Assembly (NCBI RefSeq): GCF_001896135.2
Contig: NZ_MPOH02000019.1
Coordinates: forward strand, 833,321 to 897,320
DNA: 64,000 nucleotides
Source of the DNA: Streptomyces phaeoluteigriseus
GTDB lineage: Bacteria > Actinomycetota > Actinomycetes > Streptomycetales > Streptomycetaceae
Direction: 5' to 3'
A model generated the notes under the pieces. That model was given only the letters and a program-made list of their open reading frames with translations, did not search any database and was not told where the DNA came from. This document shows, piece after piece, positions 25,266 through 34,384 of the stretch. Both the position numbers and the translations under genes were made by a program. Numbering within the stretch: the first letter of the stretch is position 1; the number at the start of each line of letters is the position of its first letter.

Positions 25266-25607
25266 TCAGTCGGTGGCCGCGACCGCTTCGTCGACCGAGG
25301 TGTGAATCGGGAACACCTTGGTCAGACCGGTGATGCGGAAGATCTTCAGAATGCGCTCCTGGTTGCAGACCAGGCGCAGCGAGCCCTCATGGGCACGCAC
25401 CCGCTTCAAGCCACCGACCAGCACGCCGAGCCCGGTGGAGTCGAGGAAATCCACGCCCTCCATATCGACGACAAGGTGAAAATTGCCGTCATTCACCAGC
25501 TCGACCAGCTGCTCGCGCAACTTGGGCGCGGTATATACGTCGATTTCGCCACCGACCTCGACGACCGTACGATCGCCGACGGTACGGGTCGACAGGGACA
25601 GGTCCAC
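25266..25607 (-). CDS. bldG: Anti-anti-sigma factor BldG
   Basis: A 113-residue STAS protein needed for aerial mycelium and antibiotic production in Streptomyces. It counteracts anti-sigma factors by partner switching controlled by serine phosphorylation. The conserved phosphorylation loop DFLDSTGLGVL places the acceptor Ser at residue 57, the position known for BldG. The N-terminus MDLSLSTRTVGDRTVVEVGG and the full length match the S. coelicolor protein as I remember it. Its promoter region is the 81 bp shared with, and running into, the divergent helicase gene. Confidence 0.97.
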   Translation of the reverse strand: MDLSLSTRTVGDRTVVEVGGEIDVYTAPKLREQLVELVNDGNFHLVVDMEGVDFLDSTGLGVLVGGLKRVRAHEGSLRLVCNQERILKIFRITGLTKVFPIHTSVDEAVAATD

Positions 25608-25688
25608 GGATCCTCCAGCACCTTGCTATCGAGCGGTCGTCCCTCGGAACACCTGGGCAGGAGCCCCCGGGACGGTACGCCAGCCGCG

Positions 25689-28208
25689 ATGGCATTCAAT
25701 CACTTACCGGCAGGCGTGCACGACGCCTTGGCTCCATTGTCCGTCACGCCAGTGACACACTCGGTGCCGATGGCCAAGAATCACCGATCCGATCGACCCT
25801 CGGCACAGCCCGCGTCCCGCCTGTCGCCGGGCCAGATCCTGGACCGGCTCGCCCCGGGACCGAGCCGGGCGTCGCGCATCACTCATACGGAGCATGTGCC
25901 CCCGCGCGCGGGCCGCCATGCCGTCTGGCCTGACCGGATTCGTCCGGAGGTCATCGCGGCCGTGCAGGCCTGCGGCATCGAGCACCCCTGGGCGCACCAG
26001 GCCGCCGCTGCCGAGCACGCCCTGGACGGCGAGTCGGTGGTCGTCGCGACCGGCACCGCCTCCGGCAAGTCGCTGGCGTACCTGGTGCCGGTCCTCTCGG
26101 CCCTCCTGGACGGCTCACAGGCCCCGAACGGCCGCGGCGCCACCGCGCTCTACCTCGCGCCCACCAAGGCGCTGGCGGCGGACCAGTGCCGATCCGTGAA
26201 GGAACTTTCACAACCGCTGGGCACCGCGGTGCGCCCCGCCGTGTACGACGGCGACACCCCGGTCGAGGAACGCGAGTGGATCCGGCAGTACGCCAACTAC
26301 GTCCTCACCAATCCCGACATGCTGCACCGCGGCATCCTCCCGTCCCACCCCCGCTGGTCCTCCTTCCTGAAATCCCTCAAGTACGTCGTCATCGACGAGT
26401 GCCACACCTACCGCGGCGTGTTCGGCTCCCACGTGGCCCAGGTGCTGCGTCGCCTGCGCCGCCTGTGCGCCCGCTACGGCGCCTCCCCCGTCTTCCTGCT
26501 GGCCTCGGCGACGGCCGCCGAGCCCTCGGTGGCCGCCGGCCGCCTCACCGGCCTCCCGGTGATCGAGGTGGCCGACGACGCCTCACCCCGCGGTGAACTG
26601 GTGTTCGCCCTCTGGGAACCCCCGCTCACCGAGATGAAGGGCGAGAAGGGCGCTCCCGTCCGGCGCACCGCCACCGCCGAGACCGCCGACCTTCTCACCG
26701 ACCTCGCCGTCCAGGGCGTCCGCACGGTCGCCTTCGTCCGCTCCCGGCGCGGCGCCGAGCTGATCTCCCTCATCGCCCAGGAGCGCCTTGGCGAGATCGA
26801 CCGCTCGCTGGCCCGGCGTGTCGCGGCCTATCGCGGCGGCTACCTCCCCGAGGAACGCCGCGCCCTCGAACAGGCCCTGCACTCCGGTGAACTCCTCGGC
26901 CTGGCCGCCACCACCGCCCTCGAACTCGGCATTGACGTCTCCGGCCTGGACGCCGTCCTCATCGCTGGATACCCGGGCACCCGCGCCTCCCTGTGGCAGC
27001 AGGCGGGACGGGCGGGCCGGTCAGGACAGGGCGCGCTGGCCGTGCTGGTCGCCCGTGACGACCCGCTGGACACCTTCCTCGTCCACCACCCGGAGGCCCT
27101 GTTCGACCGCCCGGTGGAATCGACCGTCCTCGACCCCGACAACCCCTACGTCCTCGCCCCGCACCTGTGCGCGGCCGCCGCCGAACTTCCGCTCACCGAG
27201 GACGACCTGGCGCTGTTCGGTCCCGAGACCGAGGCCCTGCTGCCCCAGCTGGAGGCCGCGAAGCTGCTGCGCCGCCGCACCAAGGCCTGGCACTGGACCC
27301 GCCGCGAGCGGGCCGCGGACCTCACCGACATCCGCGGCGGGGGCGGCCGGCCGGTCCAGATCGTCGAGTCCGGCACGGGCCGCCTGCTCGGCACGGTCGA
27401 CGAGGGCGCCGCCCACTCGACCGTCCACGAGGGAGCGGTCCACCTGCACCAGGGCCGCACCTACCTGGTGCGGTCGCTGGACCTGGACGACTCGGTCGCC
27501 CTGGTCGAGGAGGCCGGCCCGCCGTACTCGACGGTCGCCCGCGACACGACGGCGATCTCCGTCCTGGAGACGGACGTCGAAATCCCCTGGGGCGAGGGCC
27601 GGTTGTGCTACGGATCCGTCGAAGTCACCAACCAGGTGGTCTCCTTCCTGCGTCGACGTCTCATCACCGGTGAAGTACTGGGCGAGTCGAAGCTCGACCT
27701 CCCTCCTCGTACGCTGCGCACCCGTGCCGTGTGGTGGACGGTCACCGAGGACCAGCTGGACGCCGCCCGCATCAACCCCGAGATCCTCGGCGGAGCCCTG
27801 CACGCCGCCGAGCACGCGTCCATCGGCATGCTTCCCCTCTTCGCGACCTGCGACCGCTGGGACATCGGCGGCGTCTCGATCCCCCTGCACCCCGACACCC
27901 TGCTCCCCACGGTCTTCGTCTACGACGGTCATCCCGGCGGCGCGGGCTTCGCGGAACGGGCCTTCCACACGGCCCGCTCCTGGCTGACCGCCACCCGCCA
28001 GGCCATCGCCTCCTGCGAGTGCGAGGCCGGCTGCCCGTCCTGCATCCAGTCCCCGAAGTGCGGCAACGGCAACGACCCCTTGCACAAGAGAGGCGCGATC
28101 AGACTCCTGACCGAGCTGCTGCGGGGAGCGCCCAAGGGGGACGACGACGGCCGGGCGGCGGACTCCGGGGCGGAAGACGCAGGGGAGTTGGGCAAGCGGG
28201 TGGAGTAG
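25689..28208 (+). CDS. DEXH-box helicase with DUF1998 zinc domain (MrfA/Hrq1-like)
   Basis: Superfamily 2 helicase of about 839 residues, probably acting in DNA repair like Bacillus MrfA and yeast Hrq1. Motif I is GTASGKSLAYL, motif II VVIDECHTYRG, motif III LASATAAEPS, and motif VI QQAGRAGRSGQG. The C-terminal DUF1998 region carries a four-Cys cluster in ASCECEAGCPSCIQSPKCGN. The ATG at 25689 (MAFNHLPAG) is used; an ATG at 25770 (MAKNHRSD) is the alternative. With the upstream start, codon 6 is TTA (25704-25706), which would make translation depend on the bldA tRNA. The gene diverges from bldG with only 81 bp between starts, so their promoters must overlap. Confidence 0.9.
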   Translation: MAFNHLPAGVHDALAPLSVTPVTHSVPMAKNHRSDRPSAQPASRLSPGQILDRLAPGPSRASRITHTEHVPPRAGRHAVWPDRIRPEVIAAVQACGIEHPWAHQAAAAEHALDGESVVVATGTASGKSLAYLVPVLSALLDGSQAPNGRGATALYLAPTKALAADQCRSVKELSQPLGTAVRPAVYDGDTPVEEREWIRQYANYVLTNPDMLHRGILPSHPRWSSFLKSLKYVVIDECHTYRGVFGSHVAQVLRRLRRLCARYGASPVFLLASATAAEPSVAAGRLTGLPVIEVADDASPRGELVFALWEPPLTEMKGEKGAPVRRTATAETADLLTDLAVQGVRTVAFVRSRRGAELISLIAQERLGEIDRSLARRVAAYRGGYLPEERRALEQALHSGELLGLAATTALELGIDVSGLDAVLIAGYPGTRASLWQQAGRAGRSGQGALAVLVARDDPLDTFLVHHPEALFDRPVESTVLDPDNPYVLAPHLCAAAAELPLTEDDLALFGPETEALLPQLEAAKLLRRRTKAWHWTRRERAADLTDIRGGGGRPVQIVESGTGRLLGTVDEGAAHSTVHEGAVHLHQGRTYLVRSLDLDDSVALVEEAGPPYSTVARDTTAISVLETDVEIPWGEGRLCYGSVEVTNQVVSFLRRRLITGEVLGESKLDLPPRTLRTRAVWWTVTEDQLDAARINPEILGGALHAAEHASIGMLPLFATCDRWDIGGVSIPLHPDTLLPTVFVYDGHPGGAGFAERAFHTARSWLTATRQAIASCECEAGCPSCIQSPKCGNGNDPLHKRGAIRLLTELLRGAPKGDDDGRAADSGAEDAGELGKRVE

Positions 28209-28602
28209 GGGCCTGGAGGCGCGTGGAAAGGGCTGCGGGGCGCGGGAGTGGGTTCGGGACGGGAGGGGGTCTCCGGGGCCCGGAGAGGATCTGAGGGGCG
28301 CTGAGGGACGTGACGGGCGGCTTGCAGGGATGCCGCCCCCTGCGGGTGGGTCGAGGGCCAGGGCCAGGGCCAGGGCCGAGGGTCGGGAGTCGGGGGCGGG
28401 CGGCGGGGCCCGCCGGTGGGCCGAGGGCCCCGGGTCGGTGGCGGGGCAGGGGCGGGAGCCGCTTCCGGGATCCTGGTGAGGTGGTCGACGCCGGGGAACA
28501 CCCCGGACGGGGAAGGGCGCTGCCAGCCGCTGGTCGGCCGGGAGGCGGCCACGTCGCCGGGAGGTGCCGGCCTGGACCGCGGTTGACGGAGCAGCCCCCC
28601 GG
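28209..28602. other. Very GC-rich region between convergent genes
   Basis: No gene is seen. It contains a hexanucleotide array (GGGCCA units, about 28350-28378) and GC-rich inverted segments such as GGCGGGGCCCGCC near 28400, which could serve as a bidirectional terminator between the helicase and the pilus operon. Confidence 0.5.
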
Positions 28603-29139
28603 TCAGCCTCCTCCCTCCGGGACCGCCTCCGGTGCGTCCGATATCACCGGTGCGTCCGACGCCTCCGGTGCGCCCGACGCCTCCGGTGCGCCCGACACCA
28701 CCGGTGTCACCGGCCCCGCAGGTCCCGCCCGCGCCCTCACCTCCACCGTGAACGGCCCCCGCCCCGCCGCCGCGGTGACGTCCGACACCTCTCCCAGGAT
28801 TACGCACCGCACCAGTCGCGCACCCTGTGCCCGAGCCAGCCGGTCCGCGCGGGCGCAGGCGGCCTCGGTGCCGTCCATCCAGTGGTCCGCGGCAGCCAGT
28901 GCCGCGAGGTCAGCGCCACCGGCTGCGCGGTGCCGGGCAAGGACCGCCTGTCCGAGGGCGAGCGCAGCGCCGAAGACCACACACAGCACGGCGATCACTG
29001 CGAGGGTCCAGACGGTCGCGGACCCCCGGTCGGCCTGACCCCGGCTCCGGCCCACGAGACCGTCTCTCCAACGGCTGAGGCCGGCTGCACCCCGGCCCGC
29101 CCCGAGGCGCCGCGCCAAACCTCTCCCACGCTCCCTCAT
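28603..29139 (-). CDS. TadE-like secreted/pilus-associated protein (Rv3654c family)
   Basis: The last gene of the Tad locus, 178 residues. After a basic N-terminus comes the pre-pilin-like segment DRGSATVWTLAVIAVLCVVF, a single hydrophobic helix, then ARHRAAGGADLAALAAAD, typical of Rv3654c/TadE-type proteins. The C-terminus is an Ala-Pro-Glu repeat (SGAPEA, SDAPEA units) encoded by 15-18 bp tandem repeats at about 28620-28710. The ATG at 29139 overlaps the stop of the preceding gene (ATGA). It is probably a minor pilin or surface component of the Flp pilus. Confidence 0.82.
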   Translation of the reverse strand: MRERGRGLARRLGAGRGAAGLSRWRDGLVGRSRGQADRGSATVWTLAVIAVLCVVFGAALALGQAVLARHRAAGGADLAALAAADHWMDGTEAACARADRLARAQGARLVRCVILGEVSDVTAAAGRGPFTVEVRARAGPAGPVTPVVSGAPEASGAPEASDAPVISDAPEAVPEGGG

Positions 29140-29552
29140 GACCCCGTCCCCCATCCAGCCACGGCCCCGCCGCCACCGTCCTCCGTGCCCCGCGCGTCCT
29201 CCGCCGCCGCCACGGCCTCCTCCCGTACCTCGAACGGCAGCCCCCGCAACATCGGCGGCTTCGCCACGACCACCACCCGGACCTGCTCGCCCTCCCTGGT
29301 GACCGTCACCCGCGCCCCACGCGGTGCCGTCGCCCGAGTCACCTCCACCACCGCGTCGGCCGGGTCCTGCCGGGCGGCGGCCCTGGCGCCGGCCCTGGCC
29401 GCGTCCACGCACTGGATCTGGGCGGTCATGACCAGCAACCCCCACACCAGCGCCATCGCGAACGCCACCAGCACCGGCAGCGCCACGGCCGCCTCCGCCG
29501 TCACGAACCCCCGGTCCGCGCCTCGCGCCCGGAGCCGCTCACGTCCCCGCAC
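29136..29552 (-). CDS. TadE-family minor pilin
   Basis: A 138-residue pseudopilin. The short basic N-terminus RGRERLRARGADR precedes GFVTAEAAVALPVLVAFAMA, the TadE-type prepilin-processing site (Gly before the hydrophobic stretch, Glu at +5). QCVDAARAGARAAARQD follows as in TadE families. The GTG at 29552 overlaps the end of the pilin gene by 14 bases. It is part of the minus-strand Tad operon and likely processed by a TadV-type peptidase encoded elsewhere, since none is visible here. Confidence 0.82.
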   Translation of the reverse strand: MRGRERLRARGADRGFVTAEAAVALPVLVAFAMALVWGLLVMTAQIQCVDAARAGARAAARQDPADAVVEVTRATAPRGARVTVTREGEQVRVVVVAKPPMLRGLPFEVREEAVAAAEDARGTEDGGGGAVAGWGTGS

Positions 29553-29754
29553 TGAGCGCCCGCTTCACGATGCCCTGCAATTCCGCCGCGACCGCCCCGC
29601 TCGTCACGACCTGGTAGAGGGCCACGGCGAACGCCACCGCCGCGACGATTCCCATCGCGTACTCGGACGTCACCATCCCCGCGTCCCTCCGCGCCGCACG
29701 CACACGCACCCGGCACACCAGGAAACGCAGCCTCGCTCGTACCGCCTTGCTCAT
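29539..29754 (-). CDS. Flp-type pilin, DUF4244 family
   Basis: A 71-residue probable major pilin subunit. The basic leader MSKAVRARLRFLVCRVRVRA ends in RRDAG, followed by MVTSEYAMGIVAAVAFAVAL: a prepilin cleavage site after Gly, Glu at +5 and a single hydrophobic helix. The ATG at 29754 is chosen because upstream in-frame sequence is low-complexity. Unusually, the 5' leader holds a 9-bp tandem repeat array. The gene is flanked by the TadC-like membrane gene upstream and tadE downstream. Confidence 0.82.
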   Translation of the reverse strand: MSKAVRARLRFLVCRVRVRAARRDAGMVTSEYAMGIVAAVAFAVALYQVVTSGAVAAELQGIVKRALSAGT

Positions 29755-29811
29755 GTCGACCCCCGTGTTTCTCGATCCCATCGCCCGTACCGGTCCTGCT
29801 GACCAGCCGAA

Positions 29812-29864
29812 CTGCTTGACCTGTTTGACTGCTTGACCTGCTTGACCTGCTTGACCTGCTTGAC
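29812..29864 (-). repeat. 9-bp tandem repeat (CTGCTTGAC) in the pilin leader
   Basis: Four consecutive perfect copies of CTGCTTGAC run from 29829 to 29864, preceded by a shortened copy and one more perfect copy at 29812-29820. The array lies 60-110 bp upstream of the pilin start. It could be a slippage-prone leader, a regulator-binding array or an mRNA element; it has no coding role I can support. Confidence 0.75.
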
Positions 29865-29980
29865 CGCCTGGCTGACTGCTTGCCTGTTTGCCTGCCGTAG
29901 CTGTCGGAATGGAGGGAACTGCCGGCACCGCACGCTTGACCGGCTGACCGACCCCGACCCGGCTGACTGTCAGACACCCC

Positions 29981-30766
29981 TCACGGCCCACCTCCTCCCA
30001 GCACCCCACCCGCCAGGCCGATCACGACGGGCACGATGCCCACCGCGATGAAGGCGGGCAGGAAACACAGCCCCACCGGTGCGGCGACCAGCACGGCCGC
30101 CCGTCTTGCCCGAGCCGTGCCGGCGCGGGCCCAGTCGGCGCGGGCGTCGGCCGCGATCCGGGCGACCGGCACCGCCGCCGGGAGACCGGACACATCGGCC
30201 CGCTCCAGCAGACGGGCCAGCGCGTCCGCCCCCGGCGCCGAGGCCAACATCCGCCAGGCGTCGGAGGGTTCACCACCCAGCCGCACCTCGGCCGCGCCCC
30301 GCGCCAAGGCTTTTCCGACCGGACCGTCCAGCGCCTCGCCCACGGCCTGCGCCGCGATCACCGGTCCAGCGCCCGCCGCGATGCACGCGGCCAGCAGGTC
30401 GGCCGCGAGCGGAAGCTGCCGGGCCGCGGCCCGTGCTTCGGCCTCACTCATCGAGTCCGTCGCCTGCTGTCTACGACGCCACCACCACAGCACCGCCACC
30501 CCGGCCAGCCCCAGGACGAGACCGACGCCCCCACCACCGACCGTCAACCCGGCGCACACCACCGCCACCTCCGGCAGCCACCGCCGCAGGACCTCCCGCG
30601 CCCGCGGCCGTGAGATCTCCGTCCTCGCCGGCCGGACGAGCACCTCGGCGAGCCGCTGCCTCACGCGGCGCCGACGCCGCACGGTGTCCAGCAGCCGCAC
30701 CACCCATCCCAGGGCCACCACGATCCCCATGGCCACCCCCAGCCTGTGGACAACTTCCGTACTCAT
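29981..30766 (-). CDS. Type II secretion F-like membrane protein (TadC-like)
   Basis: A 261-residue inner-membrane platform protein of the Tad pilus. It has an N-terminal helix (about 8-22), a second hydrophobic region (about 65-95) before WWWRRRQQ, the conserved T2SSF cytoplasmic stretch AARQLPLAADLLAACIAAGA with PVGKALARGAAEVRLGGEPS, and a C-terminal hairpin of helices (about 215-255). The ATG at 30766 (MSTEVVHRLG) has GAGGCGGG upstream. It follows the TadB-like gene by 55 bp. Confidence 0.85.
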   Translation of the reverse strand: MSTEVVHRLGVAMGIVVALGWVVRLLDTVRRRRRVRQRLAEVLVRPARTEISRPRAREVLRRWLPEVAVVCAGLTVGGGGVGLVLGLAGVAVLWWWRRRQQATDSMSEAEARAAARQLPLAADLLAACIAAGAGPVIAAQAVGEALDGPVGKALARGAAEVRLGGEPSDAWRMLASAPGADALARLLERADVSGLPAAVPVARIAADARADWARAGTARARRAAVLVAAPVGLCFLPAFIAVGIVPVVIGLAGGVLGGGGP

Positions 30767-30821
30767 CCCGCCTCCCGCTCCCTCATCCGTCCTGCACCGC
30801 CTCACCCGGTCGACCCGCCCC

Positions 30822-31709
30822 TCAGACGCCCTCCGCGCCTCGTACGATCCGCAGCGCCCACCACATCCCCAGCCCTTCCAGCACCCCGCCGACGAGCAGG
30901 CAGCCCAGGCCGGCCCCGGTGTGCAGCAGGACGTGCAGGGGGTCCGCGCCGAGTGCGGTGCCCAGGAGGAGCCCGAGGACCGGCAGACCGGCGAGCATCA
31001 CCGCCGTGGAGCGCGCTCCCGCCAACTGCGCTTGCAAATCAGCTCGTTGGTCTCGCTCGGCGCGCAGGGCCCCTTCGAGGCGGTCCAGTCCGGCCGCCAG
31101 CCCCGCACCCTGGTCCACGGCCACCCGCCAGCACGCCGCGAGCCCCAACAGGCCGCCGGTCCCCCGGTTGTCGTGCCGCACCCACCAGCGCGCCAGGTAC
31201 GTCCCCGCCGAACCGGGCAGCCGCCAACACGGCCGCCTGGGCCTCGCCGAGCCCTCCCGCGTCGCGTGCGGCGCACTGGAGCGCCTCACCGGGTTGCCTT
31301 CCCGAACGCACCTCCCCGGCGAGCGCCGCGCACAGTGCGATCACCGCGTCAGCCCGGCGCTCGCCGCCCGCCGCGCCGAGCGGTCCCGCCTCATCCGGCG
31401 CAGCAGGGGTACTCCGGCCGCCCCCGCGACGACCGGCAGGACCGAACCGCCCAACACGCCCACGACCAGTCCGACGACGGGTGACCACCACTCGGGCCGC
31501 CACCGTCCACGCACGCGCCGCAACTCGTGCGCCACGTCCTCCCACGACGGGGGCCCGCTGCCGACCACTCCGCCTCCGGCCAGCAACAACTGCGCCCGCC
31601 GGGCCGCCGAATACGGTCCGCCCCACAGCAGGACCGCCACCCCGACACAGGCAACGGCAGCTCCCATCGGCACGTCACCCATCACGCCGGTCACGCCGGT
31701 CACGCCCAT
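30822..31709 (-). pseudogene. Type II secretion F-like protein (TadB-like), two frameshifts
   Basis: A TadB homologue broken in this sequence. From the ATG at 31709 the frame encodes membrane segments and reaches PLLRRMRRDRSARRAASAG, then stops near 31341. The conserved middle (ERRADAVIALCAALAGEVRS, QPGEALQCAARDAGGLGEAQ) is in another frame, and the C-terminal part (GLLGLAACWRVAVDQGAGLA onward) returns to the first frame. Shifts lie near 31370 (a base missing in a G-run) and near 31165 (an extra G in GGGGG). Correcting both gives an intact protein of about 295 residues, so sequencing error is likely. The start overlaps the tadA end by 10 bases. Confidence 0.8.
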
Positions 31710-32895
31710 GAACCTGTCCTCTCGTTTCGCAGCAGCTCCCTCAGTCGCTTCCAGCCGCGCTCGTACGCGAACGCGTCCGCCTGCCACCGCAGCGCCGGCA
31801 CGGTCCGCACGAGCCCCGCGGGGTCCCGCTCCAGCACATGCACCTCGGCGATCCGCCGCCGCCCGGCCGGTCGCGCACGAGGTGCAGCACCACGGACAGC
31901 GCGGCGGCCAACTGGCTGTGCAGAGCGGCCCGGTCGAGCCCGGCCGCCGTGCCGAGCGCTTCCAGCCGGGCGGGGACGTCGGCCGCGGCGTTGGCGTGGA
32001 CGGTCCCGCACCCGCCTTCGTGGCCGGTGTTGAGCGCGGCCAGCAGGTGGACGACCTCGGGCCCGCGCACCTCGCCCACGACCAGCCGGTCCGGTCGCAT
32101 CCTCAGCGCCTGCCGCACGAGATCCTCGAGCGTGACCAGGCCGGCGCCCTCCTGGTTGGCGGGCCTGGTCTCCAGCCGGACGACGTGCGGGTGGTCCGGC
32201 CGCAGCTCCGCCGAGTCCTCCGCCAGCACGATCCGCTCCCCCGACCCGACCAGCCCCAGAAGTGCGCTGAGCAGGGTTGTCTTACCGCTGCCGGTGCCCC
32301 CGCTGACCAGGAACGACAAGCGGGCCCGCAGCAGCTCTCGCAGCACCTGGTCCCCGCCCGGCGGCACGGTGCCCGCGGCCACGAGTTCGTCGAGGGTGAA
32401 CGCCCGCGGCCGTACCACGCGCAGCGACAGGCAGGTGCAGCCGACGGCCACCGGGGGCAGCACCGCGTGCAGCCTGGTTCCGTCGGGCAGCCGGGCATCG
32501 GCCCAGGGCCGGGCGTCGTCCAGGCGTCGGCCGGCCACCGCGGCCAGTCGCTGCGCGAGGCGCCGTACGGCTGCCGCGTCCGGGAAGGAGACGGCGGTCA
32601 GCTCCAGGCCGCCGCCCCGGTCGACCCACACCCGGTCGGGGGCCGACACCAGTACGTCGGTCACCGACGGGTCGGCGAGCAACGGCTCCAGCGGGCCGCT
32701 GCCGACCAGCTCGGAGCGCAGCTGTGCGGCCGCTCCGAGGACCTCCGCGTCCCCGAGAACCCGTCCCTGTTCCCGCAGCGCCTGTGCCACACGCGCCGGT
32801 GTCGGTTCGGCTCCGCTCTCGGCGAGCCACTGCCGTACGCCGTCGAGGAGTGCGCCGGAGCCTCGCGGCCGGTCGAGCCGGGGCACGGTGCTCAT
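31700..32895 (-). CDS. tadA: Tad pilus assembly ATPase TadA/CpaF (frameshift near the 3' end)
   Basis: Secretion ATPase that powers Flp pilus assembly. It has an N-terminal domain to about residue 180, then Walker A SGGTGSGKTTLLSALLG, an Asp box, and the Walker B/His region RMRPDRLVVGEVRGPEV with GHEGGCGTVHAN. The frame is normal until LHLVRDRPGGGG. The expected tail (RRRIAEVHVLERDPAGLVRT, ending at 31700) is then in the next frame, implying one missing base near 31868. As written the first frame runs on to 31741 with a foreign tail. Corrected length is about 398 residues. The start overlaps the ssd stop (ATGA). Confidence 0.85.
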
Positions 32896-34004
32896 GCGGT
32901 GCCCGCCTCGGTCAGGGACCGCTCCCAGAACTCGTTGCAGAAGCGGGCGAGCGGTCCGCGCGCTGACGCGCCGGGCGGTGCTTTGCCGCCGTCCGGGCGC
33001 AACAGGCTCGACTCGACGGGCACCTCGCCGGCCAGGGGCAGCCCGAGCAGGCGGGCCACCTCACGGTCGTCGAGTCCCGGCGCGTACGGGCCGCGAACCG
33101 CCGCCCTCAGGTCTCGCAGGACCATGCCGACGGCGGAGGCCACTCGTCCGGCCGCGGCGACGGCGCGCAGTTCGGCGGGGACCACCAGGAGCCCGACGTC
33201 GAGTTGGGCGAGGACCTCGGCGATGCCGTCATCGATGCGGCGCGGAAGGTCGACGACCACGGTGCCCCCGCGGCGCCGGGCCGCGGCGAGCACCGCCCGT
33301 ACGGCCTGCGGCGGGATGGTGACGCAGTCGCCGCGGTCCCAGCTGAGCACCCGCAGTTGATGCAGCTCGGGCAGCGACTCCTCCAGGGCGCCGCCGCCGA
33401 CGCGTCCGCGGGAGGCGGCGAACGCCGGCCATCGCAGGCCTTCGGCGGTCTCGCCGCCGAGGAGTACGTCGAGTCCGCCGCCCAGGGGATCCGCGTCCAC
33501 GAGGAGGGTGCGCAGTCCCTCCCGCGCGGAGGTGACGGCGAGGGCGCACGCGAGCGTGGACGCTCCGGCCCCGCCCCGCCCGCCGACGACTCCGACGGTG
33601 AGGGCGGGCCGCCCGACACCCTCGGCGACGTCGGCGATCCGGTCGACGAGCCACTGCTCGCCGTCGGGCAGCACCAGGACATGGTCGGCGCCGATTTCGA
33701 CGGCCCTGCGCCAGACCCCCGAGTCGTCCTGGTCACGCCCGACGAGGACCACTCCGCGGCGGCGGGCGGCACCGCGCACGCGCCGGGCGGCATCGTCGCC
33801 GACCAGGACGAGCGGCGCTGACTCCCAGCCGCCCCGCTGCTCGGGCACCGAGTGGTGCACCTCTGGTGTGGCACCGGCGGCGGCGCACAGCCGCAGCAGG
33901 TCGTCGAGGAGTGCCGCGTCCTCGGTGACGATCAATGGCCTGCCCTGCCGCCCTCCGGCGGCGGGCGGCGGGTCGTGTGTGACGGCTCCGGTCACGGCTT
34001 CCAT
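32892..34004 (-). CDS. ssd: Septum-site-determining protein Ssd (CpaE/MinD-like)
   Basis: A 370-residue ParA/MinD-superfamily protein heading the Tad operon; in actinobacteria Ssd is linked to septum placement and, by position, to pilus localisation (CpaE role). Residues about 15-125 form a receiver-like domain. The ATPase domain begins with a deviant Walker A GGRGGAGASTLACALA that lacks both usual lysines, as in other Ssd proteins, and continues with LLVDADPLGGGLDVLLGGE and VVVDLPRRID. The ATG at 34004 abuts an AAGGGGG run; a GTG at 33995 (codon 4) has better spacing. Promoter and DnaA-box-like sites lie upstream. Confidence 0.88.
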   Translation of the reverse strand: MEAVTGAVTHDPPPAAGGRQGRPLIVTEDAALLDDLLRLCAAAGATPEVHHSVPEQRGGWESAPLVLVGDDAARRVRGAARRRGVVLVGRDQDDSGVWRRAVEIGADHVLVLPDGEQWLVDRIADVAEGVGRPALTVGVVGGRGGAGASTLACALAVTSAREGLRTLLVDADPLGGGLDVLLGGETAEGLRWPAFAASRGRVGGGALEESLPELHQLRVLSWDRGDCVTIPPQAVRAVLAAARRRGGTVVVDLPRRIDDGIAEVLAQLDVGLLVVPAELRAVAAAGRVASAVGMVLRDLRAAVRGPYAPGLDDREVARLLGLPLAGEVPVESSLLRPDGGKAPPGASARGPLARFCNEFWERSLTEAGTA

Positions 34005-34189
34005 CCCCCTTCGCCGCGTGGCACGCAGTCCTCTGCGGCCCCGCGATTCCCTTACGTGTGAAGAACCGGCATCCGGCCTCCATATGAACGTCCGACGAAA
34101 ACCGGCTCGGGCGACCGGCAAACGGAACCGGTCCTGAACTCGGCACGAGCGAACGTGTGGGAATCACGGTGCGGCGAACCGGGAAATCG

Positions 34190-34218
34190 TGTGGATCTTG
34201 GTGGATAACTGTGGACGA
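34190..34218 (-). promoter_or_regulatory. Three DnaA-box-like 9-mers at 10-bp spacing
   Basis: Read on the minus strand, 34210-34218 is TCGTCCACA, 34200-34208 is TTATCCACC and 34190-34198 is AGATCCACA. All share the TCCAC core of the Streptomyces DnaA box, and the starts are exactly 10 bp apart, on one face of the helix. They lie between ssd and the 6C RNA. Confidence 0.5.
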
Positions 34219-34384
34219 GTGGCGAGTTGTGAATATCACCGTCACCCGTACCGGTGAGCGCCGTCCGCCCTGTGTACGACGCCCGCAGGGCAGTCCGACG
34301 ACTACACTGCGTGACGTCCTGCGGGCACGCCGAAGAGACGACCTCAGTCGCCTCGGTACGGCACCACAGCCGCACAGAAAGGGG

